Position numbers and translations under genes: made by a program. Shown one piece after another: positions 17,353 through 25,687 of a DNA stretch of 64,000 nt (within the stretch, counting starts at the first letter, position 1; each line of letters starts with the position of its first letter). Origin of the DNA: JBBSEX01 sp038239345 (GTDB taxonomy: Bacteria; Acidobacteriota; Terriglobia; Bryobacterales; Bryobacteraceae); assembly GCA_038239345.1 (NCBI GenBank), contig JBBSEX010000013.1:62001-126000 (forward strand), in the 5' to 3' direction. Under the pieces are notes generated by a model. It searched no databases and was not told where the DNA came from. It saw nothing but the letters and a program-made list of their open reading frames with translations.

Positions 17353-18366
17353 ATGCACAAATATCTGGTTTTTATATTGCCGCTGATCGCCCTGGGACAA
17401 AACTCGGGATCCATCGCTGGCCCGGTTTTAGGTTACGCTTACGACGAAGGATCACGCGGTATCCGGCTGATTTCGGGCGTCCCCGGAGCTGCCTCCTACG
17501 AGTCGGGCTTGCCCCTCGGTTCCGCTTTGGGTACGGCCTATGTTGCCGCCAACCGGAACTTTGCGATCGCGCCAGACAAGCTGGGGGAGCAACTCCTGTT
17601 GATTGATTGGACCACCGGTACCGCCGTCACCCAACCCTTGGAAGGTGCTGTAGGTAAAGGGGTTATCGCTCTTAGCCCGAGTGGCGACTCGGCTGCCGCT
17701 TTCTTCCCCGCAAAAAATCAGATCCTGGTTTGGACCGGTCTGCCGAAGAATTCCAATCCCCGTCAGATTGACCTTAGCGCCATCTCATCGCCCGTCACCG
17801 CCGTTGCCGTTTCCGACGAAGGAGCTGTAGTGCTTGTCGCGGTCTCGGACGGAAACAGCGGTACGGTTTACGCTGCGACGGCGGACGGATTGGCTTCGCT
17901 CCGTGCTGGGGGGCTCTTCCCGGCGCTCAGTTTCGCGCCCCATAGTCACGATGCTGTCGCCGCTGATCAACTGGCCGACCAGGTAATATTGATTCGCGAT
18001 GCCGGTGGATCCTCTACTTTGAGCGTAATTGCCAGTTCCGGTCAGGGCGTGGGCAAGCCGGCTTCGGCGGCTTTTTCAGCGGACGGTAACTTTGTCGTTG
18101 TGGGGAATCTCCGGACCACCACATTGCTGCGCCTGGATCTTGCGGCCGGTAGCGCTGTATCCACGGATTGCGCTTGCCGTCCCGAACGCCTTTCCCGCCT
18201 TACCGGCAATAGTATTTTCCTGATCGGGTCTACTGCCGACCCCGATTCGTCGTCCCTCGCAGTCACCTTGTTTGATGGGGATTCCAGCAGTCCTCGCGTA
18301 AGTCTGATTCCCTCGGCCACCCTGGCATCGATTGACGGCCGTCGCGTTGCGGGAGGAAAGCAATGA
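17353..18366 (+). CDS. Secreted beta-propeller-like protein
   Basis: 337 aa from ATG 17353 (a TTG at 17338 gives five more residues ahead of the signal peptide). Signal peptide MHKYLVFILPLIALGQNSG, then repeated ~45-residue strands such as GVIALSPSGDSAAAFFPAKNQILVWTG, AVAVSDEGAVVLVAVSD and AAFSADGNFVVVGNLRTTTLLRLDLAAG, reminiscent of WD40/YVTN-type blades. Weak similarity only. It overlaps the following 1001 aa gene by 4 bp (ATGA), so the two are co-expressed. Confidence 0.7.
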   Translation: MHKYLVFILPLIALGQNSGSIAGPVLGYAYDEGSRGIRLISGVPGAASYESGLPLGSALGTAYVAANRNFAIAPDKLGEQLLLIDWTTGTAVTQPLEGAVGKGVIALSPSGDSAAAFFPAKNQILVWTGLPKNSNPRQIDLSAISSPVTAVAVSDEGAVVLVAVSDGNSGTVYAATADGLASLRAGGLFPALSFAPHSHDAVAADQLADQVILIRDAGGSSTLSVIASSGQGVGKPASAAFSADGNFVVVGNLRTTTLLRLDLAAGSAVSTDCACRPERLSRLTGNSIFLIGSTADPDSSSLAVTLFDGDSSSPRVSLIPSATLASIDGRRVAGGKQ

Positions 18367-21300
18367 GAACGCCGTGGTTGCTTGTTGCCGCCGGAATCGC
18401 TCTACTGACGCCGCTGACGTTTGCCCAGTCAATCCGGACGAATGCCGGCTTTAATGCCAACACCCTCGCGGCTAACGACGATGGGTCGACGGGCTTGCAG
18501 CCGATTGGATTTCCCATTAACTTCTTCGGGAGAACGCGCACCAACGCCTATGTGAACAACAATGGCAACATCACGCTCGACAGCTCCCTGGCGACTTATA
18601 CGCCATTCGGTTTAGAGGGAACGCATCGCGAGATCATCGCTCCTTACTTCGCCGATGTGGATACGCGCGGCTCCGGTTCACAGTTGGTGAAGTACGGTAC
18701 CGACATGGTCAACGGACACAAAGCGTTTGGCGTAAACTATCTCAACGTCGGCTACTTTGCCAATCATTTCGACAAGCTTTGCAGTTTCCAATTAGTTCTG
18801 ATCGATCGTTCGGAAACCGGGACCGGCAATTTCGATATCGAATTCAACTACTCCCATATCGGTTGGGAGACGGGCGACGCCAGCGGTGGCGTTAACGGCT
18901 TTGGCGGCGTGCCCGCGGCAGTTGGATATTCGAACGGTACCGGTGATCCAGGCACGTCCTTTCAAGCCAACGGATCGTTAATTTCCGGCGCGTTTATTGA
19001 CGGCGGCCCGAATGCCCTGGTGCGGGCCAGAACGAATACCACGGTGGTTGGGCGAATTATATTCCGCGCCAGAGATGGGCAAATCTTCCCCGGTCTGCAG
19101 ATCAATTCAGCCATTTTACCTGATGCCACGGTAGGTATTCCGTATTCGCAGACCTTGGTGGCGACCGGAGGCCAACCTCCGTTCACCTGGAGCTTGATCC
19201 CCGACGTAGCTCCCCCCGCCGGTCTCAGTCTGTCGCCCAGCGGCGTGTTTAGCGGAACACCCACCACCCCCGGAACTTACTCGTTCACCATCAGCGTGAC
19301 CGCCCAGACCGACGACGGACCACAAACCGTTACCCAGCGCAGCACACTGACGGTGAATCCGGCGCAAGTTAACATCACCACCGGATGTCCTCTGCCCGAT
19401 GGAGCCGTCGGTAACCCGTACAGCGCAAACTTCGCGGCCCAGGGTGGAAGTACGCCCTACTCTTTCTCAATCGACAACCCCTACGCTCTGCCTCCGGGGA
19501 TCACTTTTAGTTCTCTCGGAGTCTTCCGCGGAACGCCGCTGGTAAACGGAACCTATCTGTTTAACGTTCGCGCTGTCAGCGGCGATGGCACGCTCTCCGG
19601 CACCAAAGTTTGCAAGCTGAATATTCGTCCGGCTGAGATCAATATCGGCAGTTCCTGTCCTCTTTCCGGTGGTGTCGTGGGTGTGCCCTATGCGCAGGCT
19701 TTACACGCGGTCGGCGGAATTGGGCAAATAACCTGGACGCTCTTAGGGCAGGTCCCCCTCGGCCTGTCGCTCAGCGCGGATGGCGTTCTGTCCGGTACCC
19801 CGAAGTTTGCCGAGACATTCCCCTTCACTGTGCTGGCCGTCGATAGTACAGGCTCTACCATCGGCCAGTTCTGCAGCGTTACTATCAGCCAACCTGGCCT
19901 GGCGATCAACGGCTGCCCGCTGACTTCCGCGGTGAGTGGTTCCTCCTATTCTTCGACGCTGACGACTGCCGGTGGTGTGGGCCCATATACATATGTCCTC
20001 GTCGGGACGCTACCTGCGGGACTTGGCTTGTCTCCGAATGGCACCGTGTCCGGTGTTCCCACCAGCGCCGGTGCGTCTCTGTTTAAGATTCTGGCCATCG
20101 ATAGTAATGGGCAACGCTCGGCCGCCGAATGCAGCTTGTCCGTTCTGCGTCCTGCCGTTAGCATTACGTCTTGCCCGCTGCCGAATGCCAATGCCGGTCA
20201 GCCTTATATTGAAACTCTAAACATCTCCGGGGGTATCGCGCCCTTCCTCTGGTCGGCCAACGGCACGCTTCCGCCTGGCATCGCGGTCAGCTACGACGGA
20301 CACATCGCCGGTACGCCCACCGCGCCTGGGTTTTACCAATTCAATCTCACTTCCACGGATGGGACTGGCCAGACTTACACGCAGGCTTGCAGCTTGAACG
20401 TCGCGGCGACGGCCCTGCGAATCACCTCCAGTTGTCCACTACCCGATGCCCAGCTAGGGAATCCGTTTAGTTATCAGTTAACGGCTGACGGCGGCGCCGG
20501 TGGATACCGATTCTCGTTTGGCGGCTTTCTCCCGCCAGGCCTGCAACTGACGGGCGACGGAGTGCTTAGCGGAACGCCTACAAAATTGGGTCCGCTCGGC
20601 TTCCTGCTGCAAGTCACCGATAAGCAGAATGCCTCCGCCGTTAGCCTTTGCTCCTTGAATGTCGTGCTGCCAGTGCTTCCCACGCTGACGATCTCCGGCG
20701 TTCCGTCCACCGTCGCGCCAGCAACAACCTTTAGCGTGACGCTCTCCGTCGCCAAGCCTTATACGCTGCCGATCACGGGGCAACTGCAGTTGACCGCCAC
20801 GGGCGACACGGGCGCTCTCGATGGTTCTGTTAATCGAACAGACCCGCGCACGCGCTTCCTGAACGGCCTGCAAAGTATCAGCTTCACGATTCCCGTGGGC
20901 GCCACATCGGTTACAATCCCGATTGCCTCGACCGGCACCGTCGCCGAGACAGTAGTTGTTTCCGTGGTAAATCTCCAGATAGGCGGCGCGGCAATTCCTT
21001 CTACCGTAGTGCCAAGAACCTTCCATGTGCTGCCACTGGCGCCGGTACTTTCCAGCGCCTGCTTCACGCCCCGATCAGATGGCGTGGACATAACGGTAAA
21101 CGGCTATTCGACGACACGCTCTTTGAGCGCGGCGATCGTGAATTTTACTCCCGCGGTCCCGGCGCTTCCGCCAACGGCCTTTACTCTAGACGTGAAGCAA
21201 ATCGCCGCCGACTATTATTCGAGCGACGATTCTGTCCGCTTCGGCGGTGCATTCGCCTTAAAGCTACCCTTTAACTTCATCGGAAGCGGCTCAATTACCA

Positions 21301-21368
21301 GCGCCACGGTGGCGGTGAGCAATGCGATAGGGACATCGGCTACCGTCACTGCTTCGAAGTGCCAGTAA
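18363..21368 (+). CDS. Secreted NIDO-domain protein with six He_PIG (putative Ig) repeats
   Basis: 1001 aa. Signal peptide (ends TPLTFAQS). Residues ~30-235 form a nidogen-like domain (PIGFPINFFGRTRTNAYVNNNGNITLD, APYFADVDTRGSG, FQLVLIDRSETGTGNFDIEFNY, AVGYSNGTG). Six ~85-residue putative-Ig repeats follow (~243-780), each with a start like C-P-L-P-x-A-x-x-G-x-P-Y, a PPGL-x-L-x-x-x-G-x-x-x-G-T-P turn and a Cys in its last strand; the first lacks the CPL cysteine. The CPL Cys and late Cys probably pair. Two more beta domains close the protein. An extracellular adhesive or matrix protein is likely. Overlaps the upstream gene by 4 bp. Confidence 0.85.
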   Translation: MRTPWLLVAAGIALLTPLTFAQSIRTNAGFNANTLAANDDGSTGLQPIGFPINFFGRTRTNAYVNNNGNITLDSSLATYTPFGLEGTHREIIAPYFADVDTRGSGSQLVKYGTDMVNGHKAFGVNYLNVGYFANHFDKLCSFQLVLIDRSETGTGNFDIEFNYSHIGWETGDASGGVNGFGGVPAAVGYSNGTGDPGTSFQANGSLISGAFIDGGPNALVRARTNTTVVGRIIFRARDGQIFPGLQINSAILPDATVGIPYSQTLVATGGQPPFTWSLIPDVAPPAGLSLSPSGVFSGTPTTPGTYSFTISVTAQTDDGPQTVTQRSTLTVNPAQVNITTGCPLPDGAVGNPYSANFAAQGGSTPYSFSIDNPYALPPGITFSSLGVFRGTPLVNGTYLFNVRAVSGDGTLSGTKVCKLNIRPAEINIGSSCPLSGGVVGVPYAQALHAVGGIGQITWTLLGQVPLGLSLSADGVLSGTPKFAETFPFTVLAVDSTGSTIGQFCSVTISQPGLAINGCPLTSAVSGSSYSSTLTTAGGVGPYTYVLVGTLPAGLGLSPNGTVSGVPTSAGASLFKILAIDSNGQRSAAECSLSVLRPAVSITSCPLPNANAGQPYIETLNISGGIAPFLWSANGTLPPGIAVSYDGHIAGTPTAPGFYQFNLTSTDGTGQTYTQACSLNVAATALRITSSCPLPDAQLGNPFSYQLTADGGAGGYRFSFGGFLPPGLQLTGDGVLSGTPTKLGPLGFLLQVTDKQNASAVSLCSLNVVLPVLPTLTISGVPSTVAPATTFSVTLSVAKPYTLPITGQLQLTATGDTGALDGSVNRTDPRTRFLNGLQSISFTIPVGATSVTIPIASTGTVAETVVVSVVNLQIGGAAIPSTVVPRTFHVLPLAPVLSSACFTPRSDGVDITVNGYSTTRSLSAAIVNFTPAVPALPPTAFTLDVKQIAADYYSSDDSVRFGGAFALKLPFNFIGSGSITSATVAVSNAIGTSATVTASKCQ

Positions 21369-21529
21369 TCGCGTCGCACAATCGGTCGACGGGAAGAATA
21401 CATCACTTGCGGTCGACGTCTTTGTTCACGGGCCTGCGTTCAATTGCTAGTTCACCGAATCGTCTTTGTGCGACTTTGTGATCTGACAAGCATCGAACGT
21501 TGCTGTGGAATGAAGATGGGAGCAAGACG

Positions 21530-21916
21530 ATGGAATTGGAAAACAAAGCCCTGGTCTTAGAGGCGTTCGACGCGGCTTTCAATAAGCGCGACCCGGGCGC
21601 CTTCGATCGCTATTGGTCGCCCGATTACATACAGCATAGCGCTCATATCGCACCCGGCCGCGATGGGTTGCGCAAGCTGATTGAGAGCCTTCCGCCGGAA
21701 TTGAAATATGAGGCGGGGGCGATCGCCGCCGAGGGCGATATTGTGATTGTCCACGGGCGATTCTCGGGCTTTCAAAAGACGGCGTGGATTACAGCCGATA
21801 TCGTTCGCATCAGCGGCGGGTTGCTGGCCGAACATTGGGATGTAATCCAGGACGAAGCCACCCGCGAATCCTCGAAGAGTGGCCTGCCGATGTTTGGCAA
21901 TGCTTTCGGCAAGTGA
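21530..21916 (+). CDS. SnoaL-like / NTF2-fold protein
   Basis: 128 aa from ATG 21530, with GGGAG 8 nt upstream (ATG 21500 is less likely). The pattern NKALVLEAFDAAFNKRDPGAFDRYWSPDYIQHSAHIAPGRDGLRKLIES...GDIVIVHGRFSG...IVRISGGLLAEHWDVIQ is that of the SnoaL-like family, cone-shaped alpha+beta folds that act as small isomerases, cyclases or binding proteins. H in IQHSAH and the Asp in HWDVIQ are the usual pocket residues. It converges with the SDR gene after 17 bp. Confidence 0.85.
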   Translation: MELENKALVLEAFDAAFNKRDPGAFDRYWSPDYIQHSAHIAPGRDGLRKLIESLPPELKYEAGAIAAEGDIVIVHGRFSGFQKTAWITADIVRISGGLLAEHWDVIQDEATRESSKSGLPMFGNAFGK

Positions 21917-21933
21917 ATGCCCAGGCGTATCGC

Positions 21934-22563
21934 TTAATCTGTCAAGACGGGAAATTTGTGCAAGAAGTCGTTAGTGTGTAACTGCCCCAGGACGAATGCG
22001 GCAACATCGGCGCGGGAAATACTTCCGGCAGTGACGCCTTCAAGATTCAGTAAAACCCGATACGTGCCCGTCGCTTTTCCATTCGTCAGCACACCGGGCC
22101 GGACAACCACCCAGTCGCGATCGCTCTGTCGAAGGATTTCTTCCTGACGGTCCTTATCCTCGTAGATTGTGCGGAGAACGGTGGGTTCGATAATCTTGTC
22201 GTAAACGAAGCCACCATGTCCGCGGCTATCTCCGGCGCCAATGCCGGTGACAGCGACGATTCGCTTGACGCCATACTTGCTCATCGATTCCAGAATGCGC
22301 TTCGTTCCTTCCGAGAAAAGCGTGACGTGGTGGAAGGTTATGCCCGTACCCAAGGAACAGAGCACGGCCTCCTGTCCTTCCATCGCGGCGTTGACCCCTT
22401 CGGCATGCAGGACGTCACCTTGGACGACGCGCAGGTTGTCATGTTCCGTTTCGATCTTAGAAGTGTCGCGAGCCAGGGCGGTTATCGTATGCCCTTGGGC
22501 CAGACCCTGTTCCAGTAATTGTTTGCCGAGCGGACCAGTTGCGCCAATTAGCAGTAGCTTCAC
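21934..22563 (-). CDS. NAD(P)-binding oxidoreductase (atypical SDR, NmrA-like)
   Basis: 209 aa. Rossmann start VKLLLIGATGPLGKQLLEQG with the GxTGxxG variant (GATGPLG), then VVQGDVLHAEGVNAAMEGQEAVLCSLG, KYGVKRIVAVTGIGAGDS and VVVRPGVLTNG, as in the NAD(P)H-binding (PF13460-like) atypical SDRs. No classical YxxxK is seen. GTG 22563 is the start, with GGAGG eight bases upstream; the longer frame to 22620 lies inside the preceding gene. Overlaps that gene by 4 bp (GTGA). Function unknown; members are flavin reductases, isomerases or regulators. Confidence 0.85.
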   Translation of the reverse strand: MKLLLIGATGPLGKQLLEQGLAQGHTITALARDTSKIETEHDNLRVVQGDVLHAEGVNAAMEGQEAVLCSLGTGITFHHVTLFSEGTKRILESMSKYGVKRIVAVTGIGAGDSRGHGGFVYDKIIEPTVLRTIYEDKDRQEEILRQSDRDWVVVRPGVLTNGKATGTYRVLLNLEGVTAGSISRADVAAFVLGQLHTNDFLHKFPVLTD

Positions 22564-23303
22564 GTGTTTTCCTCCGCGATGAAAAGAGTCGTCAGCGCCT
22601 GAGCGAGGCGATTCGCCCATTGTAACTGCCCGGCTGAATCGGATATTTCGTCCTGCCGGAATTCAACCTGAAGATGGCTCATCCCCCGCCGCAGCGCGTG
22701 AAAGGGAATACTGAAGTCGACGGATGGGTCCAAATCGTATGGTTGGTTATCCCCGACAACGATGTCGCCCGGTTCCCGTAGCGCCTTAAGCAATGGATCG
22801 GCTAGAGACCGGTCAAGATAGCTGGACAGAGCGACCTGCCAGGGCCTTGCATCACCTCCCAGCGACGGGGTCATCGAGTGCACCGAGAGCGCAATGGTCT
22901 CAACTCCACTCGACACGCGCTCCATCAACACGGATTCCACTGCGTCGTGATAGGGATGAAACCAGCGCTTGATTCGATCGTTTCGTGAAGCCTCGGTGAG
23001 ATGGAGGTTGCCCGGAATAGCCGTCGCGTCACTCACCTCAGGTATGAGATCAAGGGCGTTCAGTTGCCGGTTGCAATCGACAACCAAGCGCGAGGTACCG
23101 CTGAGGATTGCCGGAGCGTCGAAGATTTCCGACAGTGCCTCGGTTACCCCGGCCGCGCCGATATCCCAGCCAATGTGCCGGGCGAGCTCCCCGGCAGGTA
23201 GACCAAGATCGCGCAGCTCAGCCGGAATGAAGTTGCTGGCGTGATCGCATAAAAGCACAAAGCGGCCTCGCGACCGCGGTCGAAGGATTCGCGGCTCTTC
23301 CAT
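22560..23303 (-). CDS. N-formylglutamate amidohydrolase family protein
   Basis: 247 aa. FVLLCDHASNFIP near the N-terminus (D-H metal-site motif), HIGWDIGAAGVTEALSEIFDAPAILSGTSRLVVDCNR, then ALSVHSMTPSLGG and HLQVEFRQDEI are the conserved blocks of the FGase (HutG-like, PF05013) family. No hut genes are nearby, so histidine degradation is not implied; the gene sits with two transglutaminases, where such proteins are often found. It begins 9 bp after the transglutaminase stop and overlaps the SDR by 4 bp. Confidence 0.88.
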   Translation of the reverse strand: MEEPRILRPRSRGRFVLLCDHASNFIPAELRDLGLPAGELARHIGWDIGAAGVTEALSEIFDAPAILSGTSRLVVDCNRQLNALDLIPEVSDATAIPGNLHLTEASRNDRIKRWFHPYHDAVESVLMERVSSGVETIALSVHSMTPSLGGDARPWQVALSSYLDRSLADPLLKALREPGDIVVGDNQPYDLDPSVDFSIPFHALRRGMSHLQVEFRQDEISDSAGQLQWANRLAQALTTLFIAEENT

Positions 23304-23312
23304 AATCGCTTG

Positions 23313-24179
23313 CTATCCCGCCGCCGCGGTGACCATCACGGAGACATCCATCGCCAGGAAGGCTCCTTGCGATCCGTCGTAAGTACCCCATAAAGGCAGC
23401 GCCTGATGGGGCGCCCAGGCCACGGCCACGCGTATCAGATTGCGATTGCCGACGATGCTGTTTGTAGGATCGAAATCGATCCATCCGGCGCCCGGAAGAT
23501 ATACTTGCATCCATCCGTGTGTGGCGCCGCCGCCGGCGATTCCAGAACTGTTGGGGGCAAAGATGTACCCACTGACGAAGCGCGCGGCTATTCCGAGCGA
23601 CCGCGATGCTTCCATCATCAGAACCGCGAAATCGCGGCAACTGCCACGCCGGTTACGCAGCGTTTCCTCGGGCGTTTGCACGCCTTTTTCGACCCGCCGG
23701 GTGTAGGTGAATTCTTCGCGAATGTTGCTGGTCATGGCGCGGAGAATTTTCATTGTGGCCGTGGAATCGGCCGCATCCAGAAACTGCAACGACCATTTAA
23801 AAACACTGTCACCCGGATAGTGCTGTGCCAGAGCACGCACAAGGTTGGGGAAATCTTCATCGGAGTAACGGAACGGATATGTCCGAGCGTATTCTTCCAG
23901 CGGGTACTCGAGCAGGGTGGTCTCGAAATGCTCGAGCGTCACGGTGCTTTCAAAGCGAAGTTCCGCGGTAGCCCCATCAAAAGTCGCGACGGCGACGGAG
24001 TTGTCGAAAGGATCGTGCAGCCAGCGCAATCCAGCGGGCTGCGGCGTAATCGTAAGGTCAGTCCGAATCAGACGCAGATCGTGGCTCGCGCGCGGGCGAA
24101 ACATCATGCGATGTTCACCAAGTTTGACGGGCTCCCGATAGCGGTAAACAGTGCTGTGGTGGACGGTAAGGAAGGCCAT
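23313..24179 (-). CDS. Transglutaminase-like family protein (active-site triad present)
   Basis: 288 aa from ATG 24179 (TTG 24182 is possible). N-terminal bacterial transglutaminase-like region (YRYREPVKLGEHRMMFRPR...), then the papain-like core with C181 in RRGSCRDFAVLMMEASRSLG, H221 in GATHGWMQVYLPGAGW and D237 in IDFDPTN. These proteins are probably cytosolic amidases or peptidases of unknown substrate. The ATG overlaps the stop of the upstream transglutaminase by one base, so they are coupled. The pair is followed by the FGase-like gene. Confidence 0.9.
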   Translation of the reverse strand: MAFLTVHHSTVYRYREPVKLGEHRMMFRPRASHDLRLIRTDLTITPQPAGLRWLHDPFDNSVAVATFDGATAELRFESTVTLEHFETTLLEYPLEEYARTYPFRYSDEDFPNLVRALAQHYPGDSVFKWSLQFLDAADSTATMKILRAMTSNIREEFTYTRRVEKGVQTPEETLRNRRGSCRDFAVLMMEASRSLGIAARFVSGYIFAPNSSGIAGGGATHGWMQVYLPGAGWIDFDPTNSIVGNRNLIRVAVAWAPHQALPLWGTYDGSQGAFLAMDVSVMVTAAAG

Positions 24180-25012
24180 CAAAGGCCTGTTCCGATCTCT
24201 TCGGCCGGTGGAACCTCATCGGCATAGACCCTAAAGCTGTCGAGCCTGCTGGACCCGAACGTTGTGGAGATGGCGACATCGGAAGCATCGCGGCCTCGTG
24301 CCATTAGGAACCTACCCACGCGTGGCACGTTGTTGCGCGGATCGAATGTGTGCCAACGGCCACCGATCCAGGCCTCTATCCAAGCGGCGAAATCACCCGG
24401 CGGAAAGGGAGGGGGCGTTCCAGCATCACTTAAGTAGCCAGTGCAGTATCGCGCCGGAATATTCATGCATCGGCAGAAGGCGAGTGCCAGATGTGCGAAA
24501 TCGCGGCACACGCCGGTACGTTCGCTGTAGGCTTCGCTGGCGCCGCGAGTGGAACGCGCGTTCTGATAATTAAACTGAATATGGTTGTGAACGTAATCGC
24601 AGATAGCCTGCACGCGCGCGTAACCGGGCATGGTCGCGCCGAATAAATCCCAAGCCGTTTGGGATAGCAAATCGGTCTCGCAATAACGGCTGCCAAGAAG
24701 GAATACAAGAGTGTCTTCGGGCAGATCCTGAACAGGGTCCTGCCAGGCTGAAAGGTCGATCTCGTCTGGAAGGCCGCTGTCGGCAATCACGGCATCGGTA
24801 GTAAGGCGAAGAATTCCTTCTGGGGAAAGGAACCGGTGGCACACGTTCCCGAAGCCGTCGCGATAGCTGGTGATTGGAATTTCCGGGTCAGCCGTCAGGC
24901 GATCGGGAATTAATAAGTCGGCTGCGCGTGAATCATGGACGTTTACGACCAGGACCACCGGCGTCGGTTGGGGGAAACTATAGATTAGTTCGTAGCCGAT
25001 TCGAAATTGCAT
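24179..25012 (-). CDS. Transglutaminase-like family protein, His position altered
   Basis: 277 aa from ATG 25012, preceded by GAGG; an upstream in-frame ATG at 25090 adds an unlikely 26 residues. Core: C169 in ERTGVCRDFAHLALAFCRCMNIPARY and D224 in TFDPRNN. Where the neighbour has T-H-G-W (H221), this protein has F-A-A-W (A209), so the usual catalytic His is missing; H221, three residues before D224, is not at the canonical site. C-terminal RVGRFLMARGRDASDVAISTTFG is a signature of this subfamily. First gene of the four-gene minus-strand operon. Confidence 0.88.
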   Translation of the reverse strand: MQFRIGYELIYSFPQPTPVVLVVNVHDSRAADLLIPDRLTADPEIPITSYRDGFGNVCHRFLSPEGILRLTTDAVIADSGLPDEIDLSAWQDPVQDLPEDTLVFLLGSRYCETDLLSQTAWDLFGATMPGYARVQAICDYVHNHIQFNYQNARSTRGASEAYSERTGVCRDFAHLALAFCRCMNIPARYCTGYLSDAGTPPPFPPGDFAAWIEAWIGGRWHTFDPRNNVPRVGRFLMARGRDASDVAISTTFGSSRLDSFRVYADEVPPAEEIGTGL

Positions 25013-25302
25013 AAGCACCTCACTCCGCGCCAGGGACCGCGAGCTATACGGACCCATTAGGACACACGTTGGGCGACGCCAACTCGCCAACTTAAACTGC
25101 GGATTCTGACAGGGGATCCGATTGAGAACTCAGGGTACCTTATGGCTATCGAGGGAGTTCACACTACTGTAAGTGTAGCGCTCCAGTGAGCGAAATTTCT
25201 TGTCGGCCGACTCCAACGACACCACCATCGCAACAGAGTGAGGGCGTCGCTCTAATGCCGTCGCTTGCTAGAATCGGGTGTCCCGTTCACTAGGTCAAGA
25301 AT

Positions 25303-25641
25303 GGGTGTCAGACACCTCTGCCACTTTTAATACTTGGACTCTTATTAGACTCAAAAGTTTAGCCGACTTTCGGCGGAGAGACTTTGGCGTAGACCCAAAA
25401 TGCCGCCTTCCCGATCGTCGCCCAATGAAAGGTTCTAGGCTATTATCATCAATAGTTTCCACACTCTCGCGAACAGACGCGACGCGAAATGTTGTAGGCA
25501 GTCAAAAGTAGCCGACCTGCGCCTCGCAAAATGCCCCTTATGATTCGTGAAACGAGGTTCCCATCATCAATTTGCCCCTGTTTTTTAGCGACATAGACGT
25601 CGTGTGAACGCTGCAATCGGGCTTTGAGGTGTCTGACCCCC
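25303..25641. repeat. 339-bp segment bounded by inverted repeats (possible MITE or REP-like remnant)
   Basis: Left end GGGTGTCAGACACCTC (25303-25318); right end GAGGTGTCTGACCCC (25626-25640), which shares an exact 11-base inverted core, TCAGACACCTC, and more with one gap. Each end also contains the near-palindrome GTGTC-A-GACAC or its half. Ends of the GGGGTCAGACACC kind are known from REP-associated (RayT/IS200-like) elements. No transposase is encoded inside and no target duplication is obvious, so a non-autonomous or decayed element is only a candidate. Confidence 0.4.
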
Positions 25642-25660
25642 TATAAACTCCCACGCCCGC

Positions 25661-25666
25661 TATACT
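25661..25666 (+). promoter_or_regulatory. Candidate -10 box (TATACT) for the MBOAT operon
   Basis: TATACT lies 21 nt before ATG 25688, giving a leader of about 14 nt. No convincing -35. The string TATACTGGAA recurs at 43761-43770 upstream of another gene. Confidence 0.4.
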
Positions 25667-25687
25667 GGAAATTCCCAATCTCAACCG

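Larger units (their letters stand above)
25013..25687. other. Long intergenic region between divergent operons
   Basis: 675 bp without a convincing gene. A 77-codon frame (25278-25511) has no ribosome site or recognisable protein. It holds an inverted repeat pair (25303-25318 and 25626-25641), a short dyad around 25160-25178 (ACACT/AGTGT), and a TATACT box at 25661-25666 for the MBOAT operon. The leftmost part should contain the promoter of the minus-strand transglutaminase operon; a TATAGC sequence about 30 nt upstream of 25012 is the only candidate seen. Confidence 0.6.

Noticed and set aside
18363..21368. Tandem DNA repeat array in the NIDO/He_PIG gene
   Set aside because: Six protein-level Ig-like repeats with low DNA identity; explained by domain structure.
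23406..24227. Plus-strand open frame of 273 codons opposite the transglutaminases
   Set aside because: Antisense shadow; no ribosome site and no family resemblance.
21934..25012. Histidine utilisation (hut) operon from the N-formylglutamate amidohydrolase-like gene
   Set aside because: No hutH, hutU or hutI nearby; neighbours are transglutaminases and an SDR.
25278..25511. 77-codon frame in the long intergenic region
   Set aside because: No ribosome site, no hydrophobic or domain pattern; lies within the inverted-repeat segment.
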